Source: Labilithrix sp.
GTDB taxonomy: Bacteria > Myxococcota_A > Polyangia > Polyangiales > Polyangiaceae
DNA: 64,000 nucleotides
Assembly: GCA_019637175.1 (NCBI GenBank)
Contig: JAHBWD010000034.1
Span: forward strand, 1 to 64,000
Direction: 5' to 3'
Shown: positions 8,887 through 16,965 of the stretch, one piece after another
Layout of the letters: each line of letters opens with the position of its first letter
Position numbering within the stretch: the first letter of the stretch is position 1
The notes under the pieces: generated by a model
What the model was told of the DNA's origin: nothing
The model's database searches: none
What the model saw: the letters and a program-made list of their open reading frames with translations, nothing else
Program-made: the position numbers and the translations under genes

Positions 8887-9458
8887 GCCTCTCCACGCGC
8901 CAGATCGCCTTCGCCCTCTTCGGCACCGCGCTCGTGCTCTCGTGCTCCGACCCCGTGCTCGACGGGGCGGTCGCCGCGCAAGGCAACGAGACGTCCGGCG
9001 TCGAGAAGGGCGAGTTCCACCGCGCAGGCCAGGCGTGCGTCGTGTGTCACCAGAGCGGCGGCCCGGCGGCCGATTACCCGTTCACCGTCGCCGGGACGGT
9101 CTTCGCGCAGCCGCTCCGCCAGGTCGGCGTCGAGGCCGCCGAGATCCGCATGACCGACGCCGAGGGCACCAAGCACATCGCCAAGACGAACTGCGTCGGC
9201 AATTTCTTCGTGAAGTCCTCGGAATGGAACCCGCGCTTCCCGATCCTCGTCGAGATCGCGAAGGGCAGCGTCAGGCGCGTCATGCAGACGCCGATCGGCC
9301 AGAGCAAGTCGTGCGCGGGTTGCCACGAGCTCGAGCTGCCGAACCCCGATCCGTTCACTCGCGTCGGTCACATCTATCTGTACGGCGGCGACGAGCCCGG
9401 CAGCCCCGAGGGCGCGGCCGACTGCAAGGTCAACCCCGTGCGCCCGGGGTCGCCGTGA
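8883..9458 (+). CDS. Dihaem c-type cytochrome lipoprotein
   Basis: Encodes 191 residues with a clear lipobox VLSC (Cys21). There are two canonical CXXCH sites, CVVCH (52-56) and CAGCH (144-148). Between them is a beta-rich segment (about 66-128) resembling a small Ig-like or carboxypeptidase-regulatory fold, so the two haems may flank a sandwich domain. The gene overlaps the barrel gene by ATGA, and the next gene overlaps its stop by GTGA, so the three are translationally coupled. It probably works with the barrel in electron transfer at the outer membrane. Partner, potential and substrate are unknown. Confidence 0.88.
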   Translation: MSLSTRQIAFALFGTALVLSCSDPVLDGAVAAQGNETSGVEKGEFHRAGQACVVCHQSGGPAADYPFTVAGTVFAQPLRQVGVEAAEIRMTDAEGTKHIAKTNCVGNFFVKSSEWNPRFPILVEIAKGSVRRVMQTPIGQSKSCAGCHELELPNPDPFTRVGHIYLYGGDEPGSPEGAADCKVNPVRPGSP

Positions 9459-9994
9459 AGGTCCGCACGCTGGCCGCCGTCGTGTTCCTCGGGCCCGTCG
9501 TGGCCGGGTTGATGATCTCGTGCTCCGGCCCGCCGAAGGGCGAGCTCGAACGCAAGGTCTCGTCGCGCGCTTCGCCCGGCAGCTTCCGCACGGCGGGCGT
9601 CACGACGGTGTTCGAGCGACGCTGCGGCACGCTCGACTGCCACGGCAACCCTGCGCGCAACATGCGCATCTACTCGGCGCGCGGCCTCCGGCTGCCGAAC
9701 GAGGCGGGCATCGGCCCCGGCGCGGGGCAGACGTCGCTCGACGAGATCACCGCGAACTACCAGTCGATCCTGACGCTCGAGCCCGAGATCACGAACGCGG
9801 TGCTCGACGGCGAGGATCCCTACACCATGCTGGTCGTGAAGAAGCCTCTCGAGATCGAGAAGCACAAGGGCGGCCCCGCCATCCGCAAGGGCGACGACGC
9901 CGAGACCTGCATCGTCTCCTGGCTCAAGGAAGACCGAGAGAACCCGGTCGACGTCGGCGCGTGCAGCCGGGCGGCGACGTTCCCGAAGCTTTGA
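9455..9994 (+). CDS. Lipoprotein with CX4CH cytochrome-like motif
   Basis: Encodes 179 residues from a GTG that overlaps the previous stop (GTGA). The export signal ends near Cys23 (LMISC). Cys57, Cys62 and His63 form CGTLDCHG, the CX4CH pattern of PSCyt1-like domains, followed by an Arg-Asn and Tyr-containing stretch typical of that group. Two further cysteines lie near the C-terminus. It is the last gene of a coupled unit with the DUF3570 barrel and the dihaem lipoprotein. Whether the five-residue spacing permits covalent haem attachment is unproven. A structural disulfide is the alternative. Confidence 0.8.
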   Translation: MKVRTLAAVVFLGPVVAGLMISCSGPPKGELERKVSSRASPGSFRTAGVTTVFERRCGTLDCHGNPARNMRIYSARGLRLPNEAGIGPGAGQTSLDEITANYQSILTLEPEITNAVLDGEDPYTMLVVKKPLEIEKHKGGPAIRKGDDAETCIVSWLKEDRENPVDVGACSRAATFPKL

Positions 9995-10007
9995 GCGCCG
10001 CGCGGGC

Positions 10008-11771
10008 TCAGCGCACGTAGAGCTCCATCGGCTCGTTCATCCCGCGGTTGCCGCTCTGCCAGGTCCAGCGCGAGTGGCCGCCCTGACCCGTCCAGAGGTG
10101 CAGGCCGTTCGTGCCGCACGACTGGTAGACGCTCGGCCACGCGATGTCGAACGAGGGGCACGTGAACTCCAGATGCGTGGCGTCGGCGAAGGGGCCCGTC
10201 CAGTCCGCCAGATCGCCCGGGCCGCCGCCTCCGATCTCGAGCATGACGAGCATGCCGAGCCGCGTGATCGCCGGCGTTCCGGCCTTGCTCGTCACCGAGC
10301 GAAGGACCTCGGTCGCGTGCGTCCGCACGTGGGTCTGCGTGGACAGTCCCGCGAGCGCCGTGAGGGTCGCCGGCGGCATGTGGCTCGTCGTTCCGGTGAG
10401 CACGACCCCCTCCGTGCTCGACGCCGGGTCGGAGCCGTTCGCGGTGGAGAGGACCATCGTCCAGCCGCCGCCTTCGAACTTCATGTCACAGTAGGCATCG
10501 AATGGAGCGATCGCGCCGGCGCCGTCCGGGTCGATCGTGTAGACGCCGCTCGCGATGCCGGCGCGGGCGGCGAGCAACGTCTTGCACGAGGTCTGCAGCG
10601 TCGCGGCGCACTTGTTGGCGACGCAGCTTCCGCTCTTGCAGTCACCGTCCTTGGCGCACGTCTTCGTGGCCGCGCAGCCGCCGCAGGAGCCGCCGCAGTC
10701 GACGTCGGACTCTCCGAGGTTCTTGACCATGTCGTTGCACGGCGCCGGTCGGACCCAGACCTGATGATGGGTATTGCCGTTGTCGATCTCGGCGAAGTAG
10801 TCGTCGGCCTCCCAGCGACCGCCGGCGCCGTGGATGCCCCAGTGCGCGCGCGGGTTGTCGATCGCGGAGTTCCCGTAGAACGGGAACTCCGTCATCGCGA
10901 GGTCGCCTTGATCGACGTAACCATCGCGATCGTTCGGCGCGATGTGGAGGGGCAGCGTCGCGTTGACGCGCCCGGCGAGGCCGCGCGTGTACTGCGGGTC
11001 GAAGATCTGGGCCTTCGCCGTCCCGGCGCCCGTGCGCACGTACGTGCGGACCTCGGGCGCGTTCGTCACGAAGTCGATCACCCGCGCGTGCGCGCTCGTG
11101 CGCCCGACCCACCGCATCTCGTCGAACGTCAGCGCGCTCATGAGCGCCGTGCCCGCGTGTCCCCAGCTCGCCGCGACTGCGCTCTCGTCGGTGCCGAGCG
11201 TGGTGACGCCCACGACCGGGAGCTTCGTGGTGAGGACGGTCACGTCGGGATTGGTGCCGATCTGGTGGAGGTAGTTGAGGACGAGCATCCAGCCGCCGCC
11301 CTCGGTGACCATGTCGCACTCGACGGTCATCGGGGCGAGCGCGCCGGCGCCGTCGACGTCGACCTGGTACTTGCCGCTCGGCAACGACGGCGAGCGCGTC
11401 AGGAGATCCGCGCAGTCACGCGGGAGCGCGCACTTCCCGGCGGCCGAGCAGTACTTGCTCGCGCAGTCGTTGCCCGTCGTGCATGCCTGGTCCAGCGCAC
11501 AGGCTGGACAGCTGCCGCCGCAGTCGACGTCCGTCTCGGTGCCGTTCTTGGTCTTGTCGGTGCAGGTCGGCGGCGGCCCGGCATCCGTTGCCGGCCCCGA
11601 GTCGGTGCCCGATGACCCCGAGCTTCCCGAGCTTCCCGAGCTTCCCGACGACCCGGTGTCGGTGCCGGCGTCCACGCTGTCCGGCGAGGCGGGATCGTCG
11701 CCCCCGCACGCAAACAAAGCCGCTCCACCGACCACCAGACCGAGCGCCACGACACGCATCGATTCGTTCAC
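10008..11771 (-). CDS. Surface lipoprotein with two fibrinogen-like domains and DVDCGGSC modules
   Basis: Encodes 587 residues. The GTG at 11771 is preferred over the ATG at 11759, because GGAGGT lies 6 nt before the GTG but 18 nt before the ATG. Lipobox LFAC is followed by a Gly-Ser linker made by a 9-bp tandem repeat. Two modules follow. Each has a Cys-rich DVDCGGSC unit and then a fibrinogen-related segment with a GGGW motif (EGGGWMLV, EGGGWTMV). Fibrinogen-related domains often bind glycans, and the DVDCGGSC unit is common in myxobacterial surface proteins. I infer an adhesive or recognition protein. It lies downstream of the cytochrome operon on the same strand, 135 bp away. The two halves look like an internal duplication. 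Confidence 0.85.
   Translation of the reverse strand: MNESMRVVALGLVVGGAALFACGGDDPASPDSVDAGTDTGSSGSSGSSGSSGSSGTDSGPATDAGPPPTCTDKTKNGTETDVDCGGSCPACALDQACTTGNDCASKYCSAAGKCALPRDCADLLTRSPSLPSGKYQVDVDGAGALAPMTVECDMVTEGGGWMLVLNYLHQIGTNPDVTVLTTKLPVVGVTTLGTDESAVAASWGHAGTALMSALTFDEMRWVGRTSAHARVIDFVTNAPEVRTYVRTGAGTAKAQIFDPQYTRGLAGRVNATLPLHIAPNDRDGYVDQGDLAMTEFPFYGNSAIDNPRAHWGIHGAGGRWEADDYFAEIDNGNTHHQVWVRPAPCNDMVKNLGESDVDCGGSCGGCAATKTCAKDGDCKSGSCVANKCAATLQTSCKTLLAARAGIASGVYTIDPDGAGAIAPFDAYCDMKFEGGGWTMVLSTANGSDPASSTEGVVLTGTTSHMPPATLTALAGLSTQTHVRTHATEVLRSVTSKAGTPAITRLGMLVMLEIGGGGPGDLADWTGPFADATHLEFTCPSFDIAWPSVYQSCGTNGLHLWTGQGGHSRWTWQSGNRGMNEPMELYVR
11617..11643. repeat. Three exact 9-bp tandem repeats (cccgagctt)
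   Basis: Units at 11617-11625, 11626-11634 and 11635-11643, with a degenerate fourth unit after them. They encode the Gly-Ser-Ser linker after the lipobox of the fibrinogen-domain lipoprotein. Unit number could vary by slippage, changing tether length without a frameshift. Confidence 0.8.
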
Positions 11772-11906
11772 CGAACACCTCCAGCGCGCAAGAGACGCTG
11801 GGGACCGACGTTACACGTTCTTCATGTCTCGTGAGGGCGCAACGCGACCGCGCCGCTCACGAAGTCGTCAGCGTGCTCACGCGCTCTCTACTTGCGCCAG
11901 CGCATG

Positions 11907-12788
11907 CTACGGGCGCGGCTGGGCGTCGGGGCCGGCTTCGGGGAGCGTGACGTTGACGCACCGCTGAGCGGCGACGTTGCTGATCGTCTCGAGGACGTAC
12001 GTGTTGAGGTTGCCGGCGAGCTCGCTGCTGACCGAGTAGCGCGGGTGGCTGTTCGACTGCGGCTGCTGCGCCTCGGTGCCCTTGTCGAGGATGCGACGCG
12101 ACGCTTCGAGCCCGTCGAACGCTCCGTCGGGGCTCACACGACCGATGATGAGCCGCTGGATGTAGGGGAACTCCTTCATCATGAGGAAGGTCTCCTCCTT
12201 GCTCTGGCTCATCCACAGGCTCGCCTGCCCGTAGTTGTGGCACGAGATGCAGTTGCCCTGGTTGTTCTCGGTGGTGGTCGCCGCGATGGCGTCGAGCTTG
12301 AGCTCGAGCCAACGGTTGTAGTCCATACAGTCGCCGAACGCCTTGAACGCCGCGCGAAGGTTCTTCGGCGTGCCGGGATCGGCGCTCAGCTTGCGCGCGG
12401 TGACCTCGAGCTTCAGCCACTGCGTCACCAGATCGGTCTGGGTCTGCGTGAGCGCAGGGCCGCTGTGGATGCCCTTCTGCACGAGCGGAGAGAGGCTCGG
12501 CGCGGAGATGAGGCCGGGGAAGCCCTCCATCGCCGTGTACGACGCTTCGCCCGACGCGCCGAAGAACACCGGCGCGCCCTTCTTCACCGACGCGTGGCAC
12601 TCCTTGCACGTGGACTCGATCGTGCCGTTCACCTTCTCGAGGTAGAACTTCTTCGCCTCCGAGCCGCCCTCGCCGCCGGAGCCCGAAGACCCCTTGTTCT
12701 CGTCGTCGGAGCCGCAGGCCCAAGCGCACGCCGCCCCGACGACGAGCAGCAGGAACATCGCGCGCATCCCCTTGCCGGTCTGAACCAT
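11907..12788 (-). CDS. Dihaem c-type cytochrome lipoprotein, paralogue B
   Basis: Encodes 293 residues. The ATG at 12788 has GGAGG 6 nt upstream and begins 3 nt after the previous gene ends, so it is preferred to the ATG at 12767. The lipid cysteine is probably Cys25 (AWAC). Two haem sites are visible, CKECH (61-65) and CISCH (180-184). Conserved with the neighbouring paralogue are a GDCMDYNRW segment, a KEFPYIQ segment and an SHPRY motif whose His could be an axial ligand. It is the last gene of a four-gene operon starting at 16522. The likely role is extracytoplasmic electron transfer. Confidence 0.88.
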   Translation of the reverse strand: MVQTGKGMRAMFLLLVVGAACAWACGSDDENKGSSGSGGEGGSEAKKFYLEKVNGTIESTCKECHASVKKGAPVFFGASGEASYTAMEGFPGLISAPSLSPLVQKGIHSGPALTQTQTDLVTQWLKLEVTARKLSADPGTPKNLRAAFKAFGDCMDYNRWLELKLDAIAATTTENNQGNCISCHNYGQASLWMSQSKEETFLMMKEFPYIQRLIIGRVSPDGAFDGLEASRRILDKGTEAQQPQSNSHPRYSVSSELAGNLNTYVLETISNVAAQRCVNVTLPEAGPDAQPRP

Positions 12789-12790
12789 GC

Positions 12791-13669
12791 TCAGCCTCCG
12801 TCTCCTGCGTCCCTCGGCCCCGCGTCTTGCGGAACGACGATGCCGCTCGTGCAGGTGTCCGTCGCCAGGTTCTGAAGCGTCGTGTCGACGAAGCCCTTCA
12901 CCGCTTCGGTGATCGCCGGCGGCAGACCGTATCGCGGATGACACGACGTCGCCTCGGGCGCACAGACCTCGTTCGCCTTCTCGATGAGGCGGAACGAAGG
13001 CTGGAGGCTCTCGAAGCCGCCGCGCTCGTCGAGCTTGCCGACGACGATCTTCTGGATGTACGGAAACTGCTTCATCTTCTCGAAGGTCTCGCGCGAGCCC
13101 GCGCTGAGCCACGCCGTGCCTTGACCGGTGCTATGGCACCCGAGGCACGGACCTTCCGAGTCCGTCTGGGTGAAGGCGACGTCACCCATGCGGTAGTAGC
13201 TCCACACGTCGAAGTTCATGCAGTCGGAGAACTGCTTGTACGCCTCCGTCAGCGTCTTCGGCTTCACGACCGCGCCCTCGAGGCCGCGCGCCGTGGCCTC
13301 GAGGCTGAGCCACAACGTGAGCACGCTTCGCTGCGCCGGCAGGATGACGACGGCCGCGTCCTTGTGCACGTACTGGACGAGCGGGCTCTGCTTCGGGATC
13401 GCGATGAGCCCCGCGGTCTTCTCCAGCGTGTCGTAGGACTCGTCGGGGTCCGCCGCCATGATGCGCGGCCCCGACGTTCCGGCGTGACAGCCGATGCAGT
13501 TGTTGATCACGTTGTGGACGCGCGCGACGTAGTACTCGCGCGCGGCCTGTAGATCGCGCTCCTTCTGCGTTTCCTCTTCGCTCTTCGTTTCCTCACCGCC
13601 ACACGCGGCCGTCGCGCCCCAGGCGACGACCGCGGCGAGGGTGGCTCCCAAGAAAGCCGTCGTTCTCAT
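12791..13669 (-). CDS. Dihaem c-type cytochrome lipoprotein, paralogue A
   Basis: Encodes 292 residues with lipobox TAAC (Cys23). Haem sites are CIGCH (58-62) and CLGCH (175-179). A third Cys pair with His (Cys236, Cys243, His244, before PRY) has a six-residue gap. In the paralogue downstream both cysteines are lost but His-Pro-Arg-Tyr is kept, suggesting the His is the conserved functional residue. The two genes are only 2 bp apart and clearly arose by duplication. Upstream, 15 bp away, is the MYXO-CTERM protein gene. The pair may form a surface electron relay. Confidence 0.88.
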   Translation of the reverse strand: MRTTAFLGATLAAVVAWGATAACGGEETKSEEETQKERDLQAAREYYVARVHNVINNCIGCHAGTSGPRIMAADPDESYDTLEKTAGLIAIPKQSPLVQYVHKDAAVVILPAQRSVLTLWLSLEATARGLEGAVVKPKTLTEAYKQFSDCMNFDVWSYYRMGDVAFTQTDSEGPCLGCHSTGQGTAWLSAGSRETFEKMKQFPYIQKIVVGKLDERGGFESLQPSFRLIEKANEVCAPEATSCHPRYGLPPAITEAVKGFVDTTLQNLATDTCTSGIVVPQDAGPRDAGDGG

Positions 13670-13684
13670 CGCGCGTCCGAGAGC

Positions 13685-15394
13685 TTATCCCCGACGCCGG
13701 CGGTAGGAAACGAACGCGCCGAACGCCACCAAGCCCAGCAGCGCGAGCCCGCCGTTCGTCGTGCTGTGACCCGGCGTCGAGCAGCCGCAGCCCTCGTCAG
13801 CCGCCGGCGCGGGCTCCTTCGCCGAGAGATCCGGATCCGTATTCGGCATCTCGCCGGCGGGGATCGGGTTCTGCGGCAGGACCTTCTTGTCCATCGTGCC
13901 GGGCACGAGGCTCAAGAAGAGCGAGTTCTTCGCCTCGCCCGGCACGCGGCCGTGGACGGCGCCGACGAAGAACGTCTTCACGTCCGCCATGTAGCCGCCC
14001 GGCTGGTGATAGCCCGGGTTGGGCACGTCGCCGATGCAGCGCATGTAGTCGCGGCCCTGCTGCATCGGGTTGCGGCCGTACCAGTTGGAGAGGTGGCCCG
14101 AGTCGCCGTACCACGCCGCCGGCCAGAGGTCGGCCTTCGGGTCGTACTTGAACGACTTGCTCGCCTCCTCGTAGCTCACCATCATCATCGCGGCGCGACC
14201 GATGCCGGTCGGCGAGGCGCTGAAGACGGCGAGGCTGGGCGTGCCCTGCTCGCCGTAGCCGCCCGCGCAGATCGACGCGTGCGTTTGGTGCGCGGCCGCG
14301 CCGGTGATCTCGCCGGCGACCGAGATCGCGTCGCCGTTGCGCTCGAGCATGAACATGTGCGTCAGGTTCGAACCCTTGACGTTGTTCTGCATCTTGCCCA
14401 TGCCGTTCGATTCGATCGCGAGGAGCGCGTAGCGGTTCTCCGAGACCTTCACGACCGTCGGCTGGTTGAAGTAGACGCGCTTGCCGCCTTCGCGGGTGCC
14501 GCGCGCGACCTCGCTCTTCCAGAGCACCGTGCCGCTGTTCGTGTCGAGCAACGCGCACTCGATGTGATCGCTCGGGCGCTGCGGGCCCTTCGGCGCGCAG
14601 AACAGACCGCGGTCGTTGGAGACGGCGGTGAGCGTCGGGCGCCCGATGTTCGTCGGCGTGACGACCGGCGTGATCCAGGTGCGCTCGAGCGTCGGGAGCA
14701 GCCCGCCGTTGACGATGCGCAGACCCATCGCGACGGAGTAGTCGCCGCCGGGCGCCGGGAAGCCCGTCGTCGGGTCGCCGCCGTCGGAGTAGTAGCCGCC
14801 GAGGAACATCCCGTTGCCGAGGTACGAGGTGTGCGGCGCGCCGTCGTTCGCGTTACGACGGATGCTCACCATGACCGGCGCGGCGAGCCAGTCGCAGCTC
14901 TCGTTGAGGATACCGGCGTAGGTGTCCGGGCGGTTCTCCTCGTTGTTGAGCGACTCCGAGCCGTACATCACGAGGATGTTGCCGTTCTCGTCCGCCGACG
15001 CGTGCGGGTGGTTGAACGCGCGCTCGCCGCGGGTGTACTGGCTGACGCGCTTCTGCGCGACCAGCGTCGGCGCGCCCACGGGGTTCAGCTTGTAGCTGAA
15101 GCAGGCGCCCTGGACCGGCGCGAGACCGGGCTCACGGACCGCTTCCATCGTCACGATGACGATGTGGCCGCGCGAGTGGACGACCGTGCTCTGCTCGAAG
15201 CCCGGGTAGCGCAGGCGCATCTCGCCGTCTTCGCGACCGCGGTTGTTGCCGTGCGCGACGTGGACGACCTGCGCCGCGGAGCTCTGGAGCTGCGCTTCGC
15301 GCTGCTCCGGGTTCGCCACGTCGGCGAAGACCACAGTGCTCGAGAGCACGAGCATCGAGCCAAAGGCCATTCCGAGTGCGTGGCGATTCCTCAT
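13685..15394 (-). CDS. Secreted MYXO-CTERM surface protein, beta-propeller-like
   Basis: Encodes 569 residues. A signal peptide (about 1-25, cleavage near VFA-D) is followed by a long beta-rich domain with repeated short strands, possibly a propeller. The end is a classic MYXO-CTERM sorting signal: a Gly-Cys-Gly-Cys motif, a hydrophobic span (about 546-563) and a terminal RRRR cluster. In myxobacteria this tail is processed at the Cys by a myxosortase and anchors the protein at the surface. AAGGGG lies 8 nt before the ATG. It is the second gene of the operon with the dihaem lipoproteins. The enzymatic role, if any, is unknown. Confidence 0.85.
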   Translation of the reverse strand: MRNRHALGMAFGSMLVLSSTVVFADVANPEQREAQLQSSAAQVVHVAHGNNRGREDGEMRLRYPGFEQSTVVHSRGHIVIVTMEAVREPGLAPVQGACFSYKLNPVGAPTLVAQKRVSQYTRGERAFNHPHASADENGNILVMYGSESLNNEENRPDTYAGILNESCDWLAAPVMVSIRRNANDGAPHTSYLGNGMFLGGYYSDGGDPTTGFPAPGGDYSVAMGLRIVNGGLLPTLERTWITPVVTPTNIGRPTLTAVSNDRGLFCAPKGPQRPSDHIECALLDTNSGTVLWKSEVARGTREGGKRVYFNQPTVVKVSENRYALLAIESNGMGKMQNNVKGSNLTHMFMLERNGDAISVAGEITGAAAHQTHASICAGGYGEQGTPSLAVFSASPTGIGRAAMMMVSYEEASKSFKYDPKADLWPAAWYGDSGHLSNWYGRNPMQQGRDYMRCIGDVPNPGYHQPGGYMADVKTFFVGAVHGRVPGEAKNSLFLSLVPGTMDKKVLPQNPIPAGEMPNTDPDLSAKEPAPAADEGCGCSTPGHSTTNGGLALLGLVAFGAFVSYRRRRG

Positions 15395-15421
15395 GGCAGT
15401 AACCCCTTCTGGTTCGCGGTC

Positions 15422-16522
15422 CTACTCGTTGTCGTCGTTCGAGCGGCCCTGGCCCGAGTTGGGCTGGGCCGCGGGCGCCTCGTCGAGGCTCGTGATCGCG
15501 CGCGCGGGGGGCGCGGTCTTCACGAAAATCTGCACGGCGCTCACCTTCGCGGCGCGCTTGCCGTCGCCCACGGCGACGTCGACCAGGATCTGACCCTGGT
15601 TGCGCGCCGGCACGTAGAACGTCGTGCTCTTCGCCGTCTCCGGCGCGAGGTTCGCGATCACGTCGTCGCCCGCGACGAGGTGGATCGCCTTCGGCTGCTC
15701 GGCGCCTTTGCCGAGCTTCCCGGCGAACCCCGTCAGCGAGAACTTCGTCGGCTCACTGTCGGGCGCGCCCTCGGTCTTCACGACGATGTCGTCGGTGAGC
15801 TTCTTTCGCTTCACCACGCCGACGAGCGCGCCGTCGACGTACACGCGCGTGCCGTGCCCCTGCTCGGCGGGCGCGTACGGAACCTTGCCCTCGATCTTGG
15901 AGCCGTCCGGCATCACGAGCTCGCCGCGGTTGTTCGGATCCGGCGTGAGGTGAGGCGGAACCTTGTCGACGTAGAAGGCGACGGCCGTGAGCATGTCGAT
16001 CGTCGAGTTGACGTTGATCTTCTCCGCCGGCCAGTGAACACGCGGCTTGCCGCGATCGCCCTGCACGAACGAAAACGAGATCTTCGCGCCGACGCGCTTG
16101 AACTCCGCCTCGTCGACGATGACGACGCGCGAGCCGCCGTAGAGGTGCATCCCCTTCACGCGCTTGACGTCGATGCCGAGGCTGGTCGCGTAGTCGACGA
16201 AGCCGTAGCGCGTGGCCTTGTAGCCTTCGCCGAGATCGATCACGCGCGCCTTGAGCGACGCGGGGAGCTCCGGAGCGCGCATCACGCCCGTCGTGCGGCC
16301 GTCGACGTAGACCGTCGCCTCGCCGAAGCGGGGGCGCTTCACCTTGTCGGCGTCGTCCTCACTAGAGGAGGGAGGCGCCGCCGGAGGCGTCGCCTGCGTC
16401 GGGGCCGCCGTCCGCGCCGCCGGCTGCGCTCGCTTCTGCGCACATCCGCCGAGCATCACCGCGAAGGCGATGGCGACGATCGCGGAGGGCAGAACGTTTC
16501 GCATCAGAGCGGAAGGCTGCAT
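15422..16522 (-). CDS. Lipoprotein of unknown function, first gene of the dihaem operon
   Basis: Encodes 366 residues with lipobox LGGC (Cys28) and a Pro/Ala/Ser-rich linker. The rest is mainly beta and seems to hold two related halves, each with a YVDG unit (ATVYVDGRTTGV, TRVYVDGALVGV), so an internal repeat is likely. It contains no CXXCH. The stop lies 27 bp before the MYXO-CTERM gene, so the four genes 16522 to 11907 should be one transcript. No family recognised. It may be a scaffold or assembly factor for the surface cytochromes. Confidence 0.75.
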   Translation of the reverse strand: MQPSALMRNVLPSAIVAIAFAVMLGGCAQKRAQPAARTAAPTQATPPAAPPSSSEDDADKVKRPRFGEATVYVDGRTTGVMRAPELPASLKARVIDLGEGYKATRYGFVDYATSLGIDVKRVKGMHLYGGSRVVIVDEAEFKRVGAKISFSFVQGDRGKPRVHWPAEKINVNSTIDMLTAVAFYVDKVPPHLTPDPNNRGELVMPDGSKIEGKVPYAPAEQGHGTRVYVDGALVGVVKRKKLTDDIVVKTEGAPDSEPTKFSLTGFAGKLGKGAEQPKAIHLVAGDDVIANLAPETAKSTTFYVPARNQGQILVDVAVGDGKRAAKVSAVQIFVKTAPPARAITSLDEAPAAQPNSGQGRSNDDNE

Positions 16523-16569
16523 GTGATGTGCCGCGGCCGTTTCCTCATTGGGGGCGCGCTTTCAGAGGT

Positions 16570-16593
16570 CGTGCACAACGCCGTGCACAACGA
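16570..16593. promoter_or_regulatory. Two tandem 12-bp direct repeats with GTGCAC palindromes
   Basis: Units cgtgcacaacgc and cgtgcacaacga differ at one base, and a degenerate third unit begins at 16594. They lie 48-71 bp upstream of the first gene of the dihaem operon. The helical spacing of about one turn suits a tandem operator, but the regulator is unknown. Confidence 0.35.
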
Positions 16594-16703
16594 CGTGGAC
16601 GGCGTCGGACCGAGCCGACGATCGAAAGCGCAGCCAGAAACAAGGCGCGCGGAACGCCCACGGAAAGAAAGAGGAGATGTCACACCCGTGAAACAGCCTG
16701 GAG

Positions 16704-16727
16704 CCCTGATGTAACCGGAAATCAGGG
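16704..16727. repeat. 7-bp stem hairpin in intergenic region
   Basis: Arms ccctgat and atcaggg are separated by 10 nt, followed on the + strand by more G and no T tract. It may be an operator or a leader structure. Unassigned. Confidence 0.35.
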
Positions 16728-16965
16728 GGGCCAGCCCTCACTCCCGCGGGGCCGGATCCCCCACGACCCGTGAACCCAAAGGTGTGTGTAGGGTACACAG
16801 ACACCCGACACCTCGGAAGTTCCTGCAGAATCTTGGCGGCTTCTTTCGTGCCCGTTGCATGATCGCCCGCGAGGGCCGCGCCGCGCACCCTACGGTCGGA
16901 GAAGTACCGCCACGGCGCTCGAAGGCTCGGCGCGCGGCTTGCTCAGTGGGAACCGGAGGCTTGTT

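Larger units (their letters stand above)
16523..16965. other. 443-bp divergent intergenic region
   Basis: Separates the - strand cytochrome operon from the + strand globin-like lipoprotein. It holds a pair of 12-bp direct repeats with GTGCAC cores (16570-16593), a 7-bp stem hairpin (16704-16727) and a GT/AC-rich imperfect inverted repeat near 16780-16805. The promoters of both transcripts should lie here, but I cannot assign clear -35/-10 boxes. No convincing ORF. Confidence 0.6.

Noticed and set aside
13766..16714. 982-codon + strand open frame
   Set aside because: Antisense to the MYXO-CTERM and lipoprotein genes, Arg-rich and without motifs.
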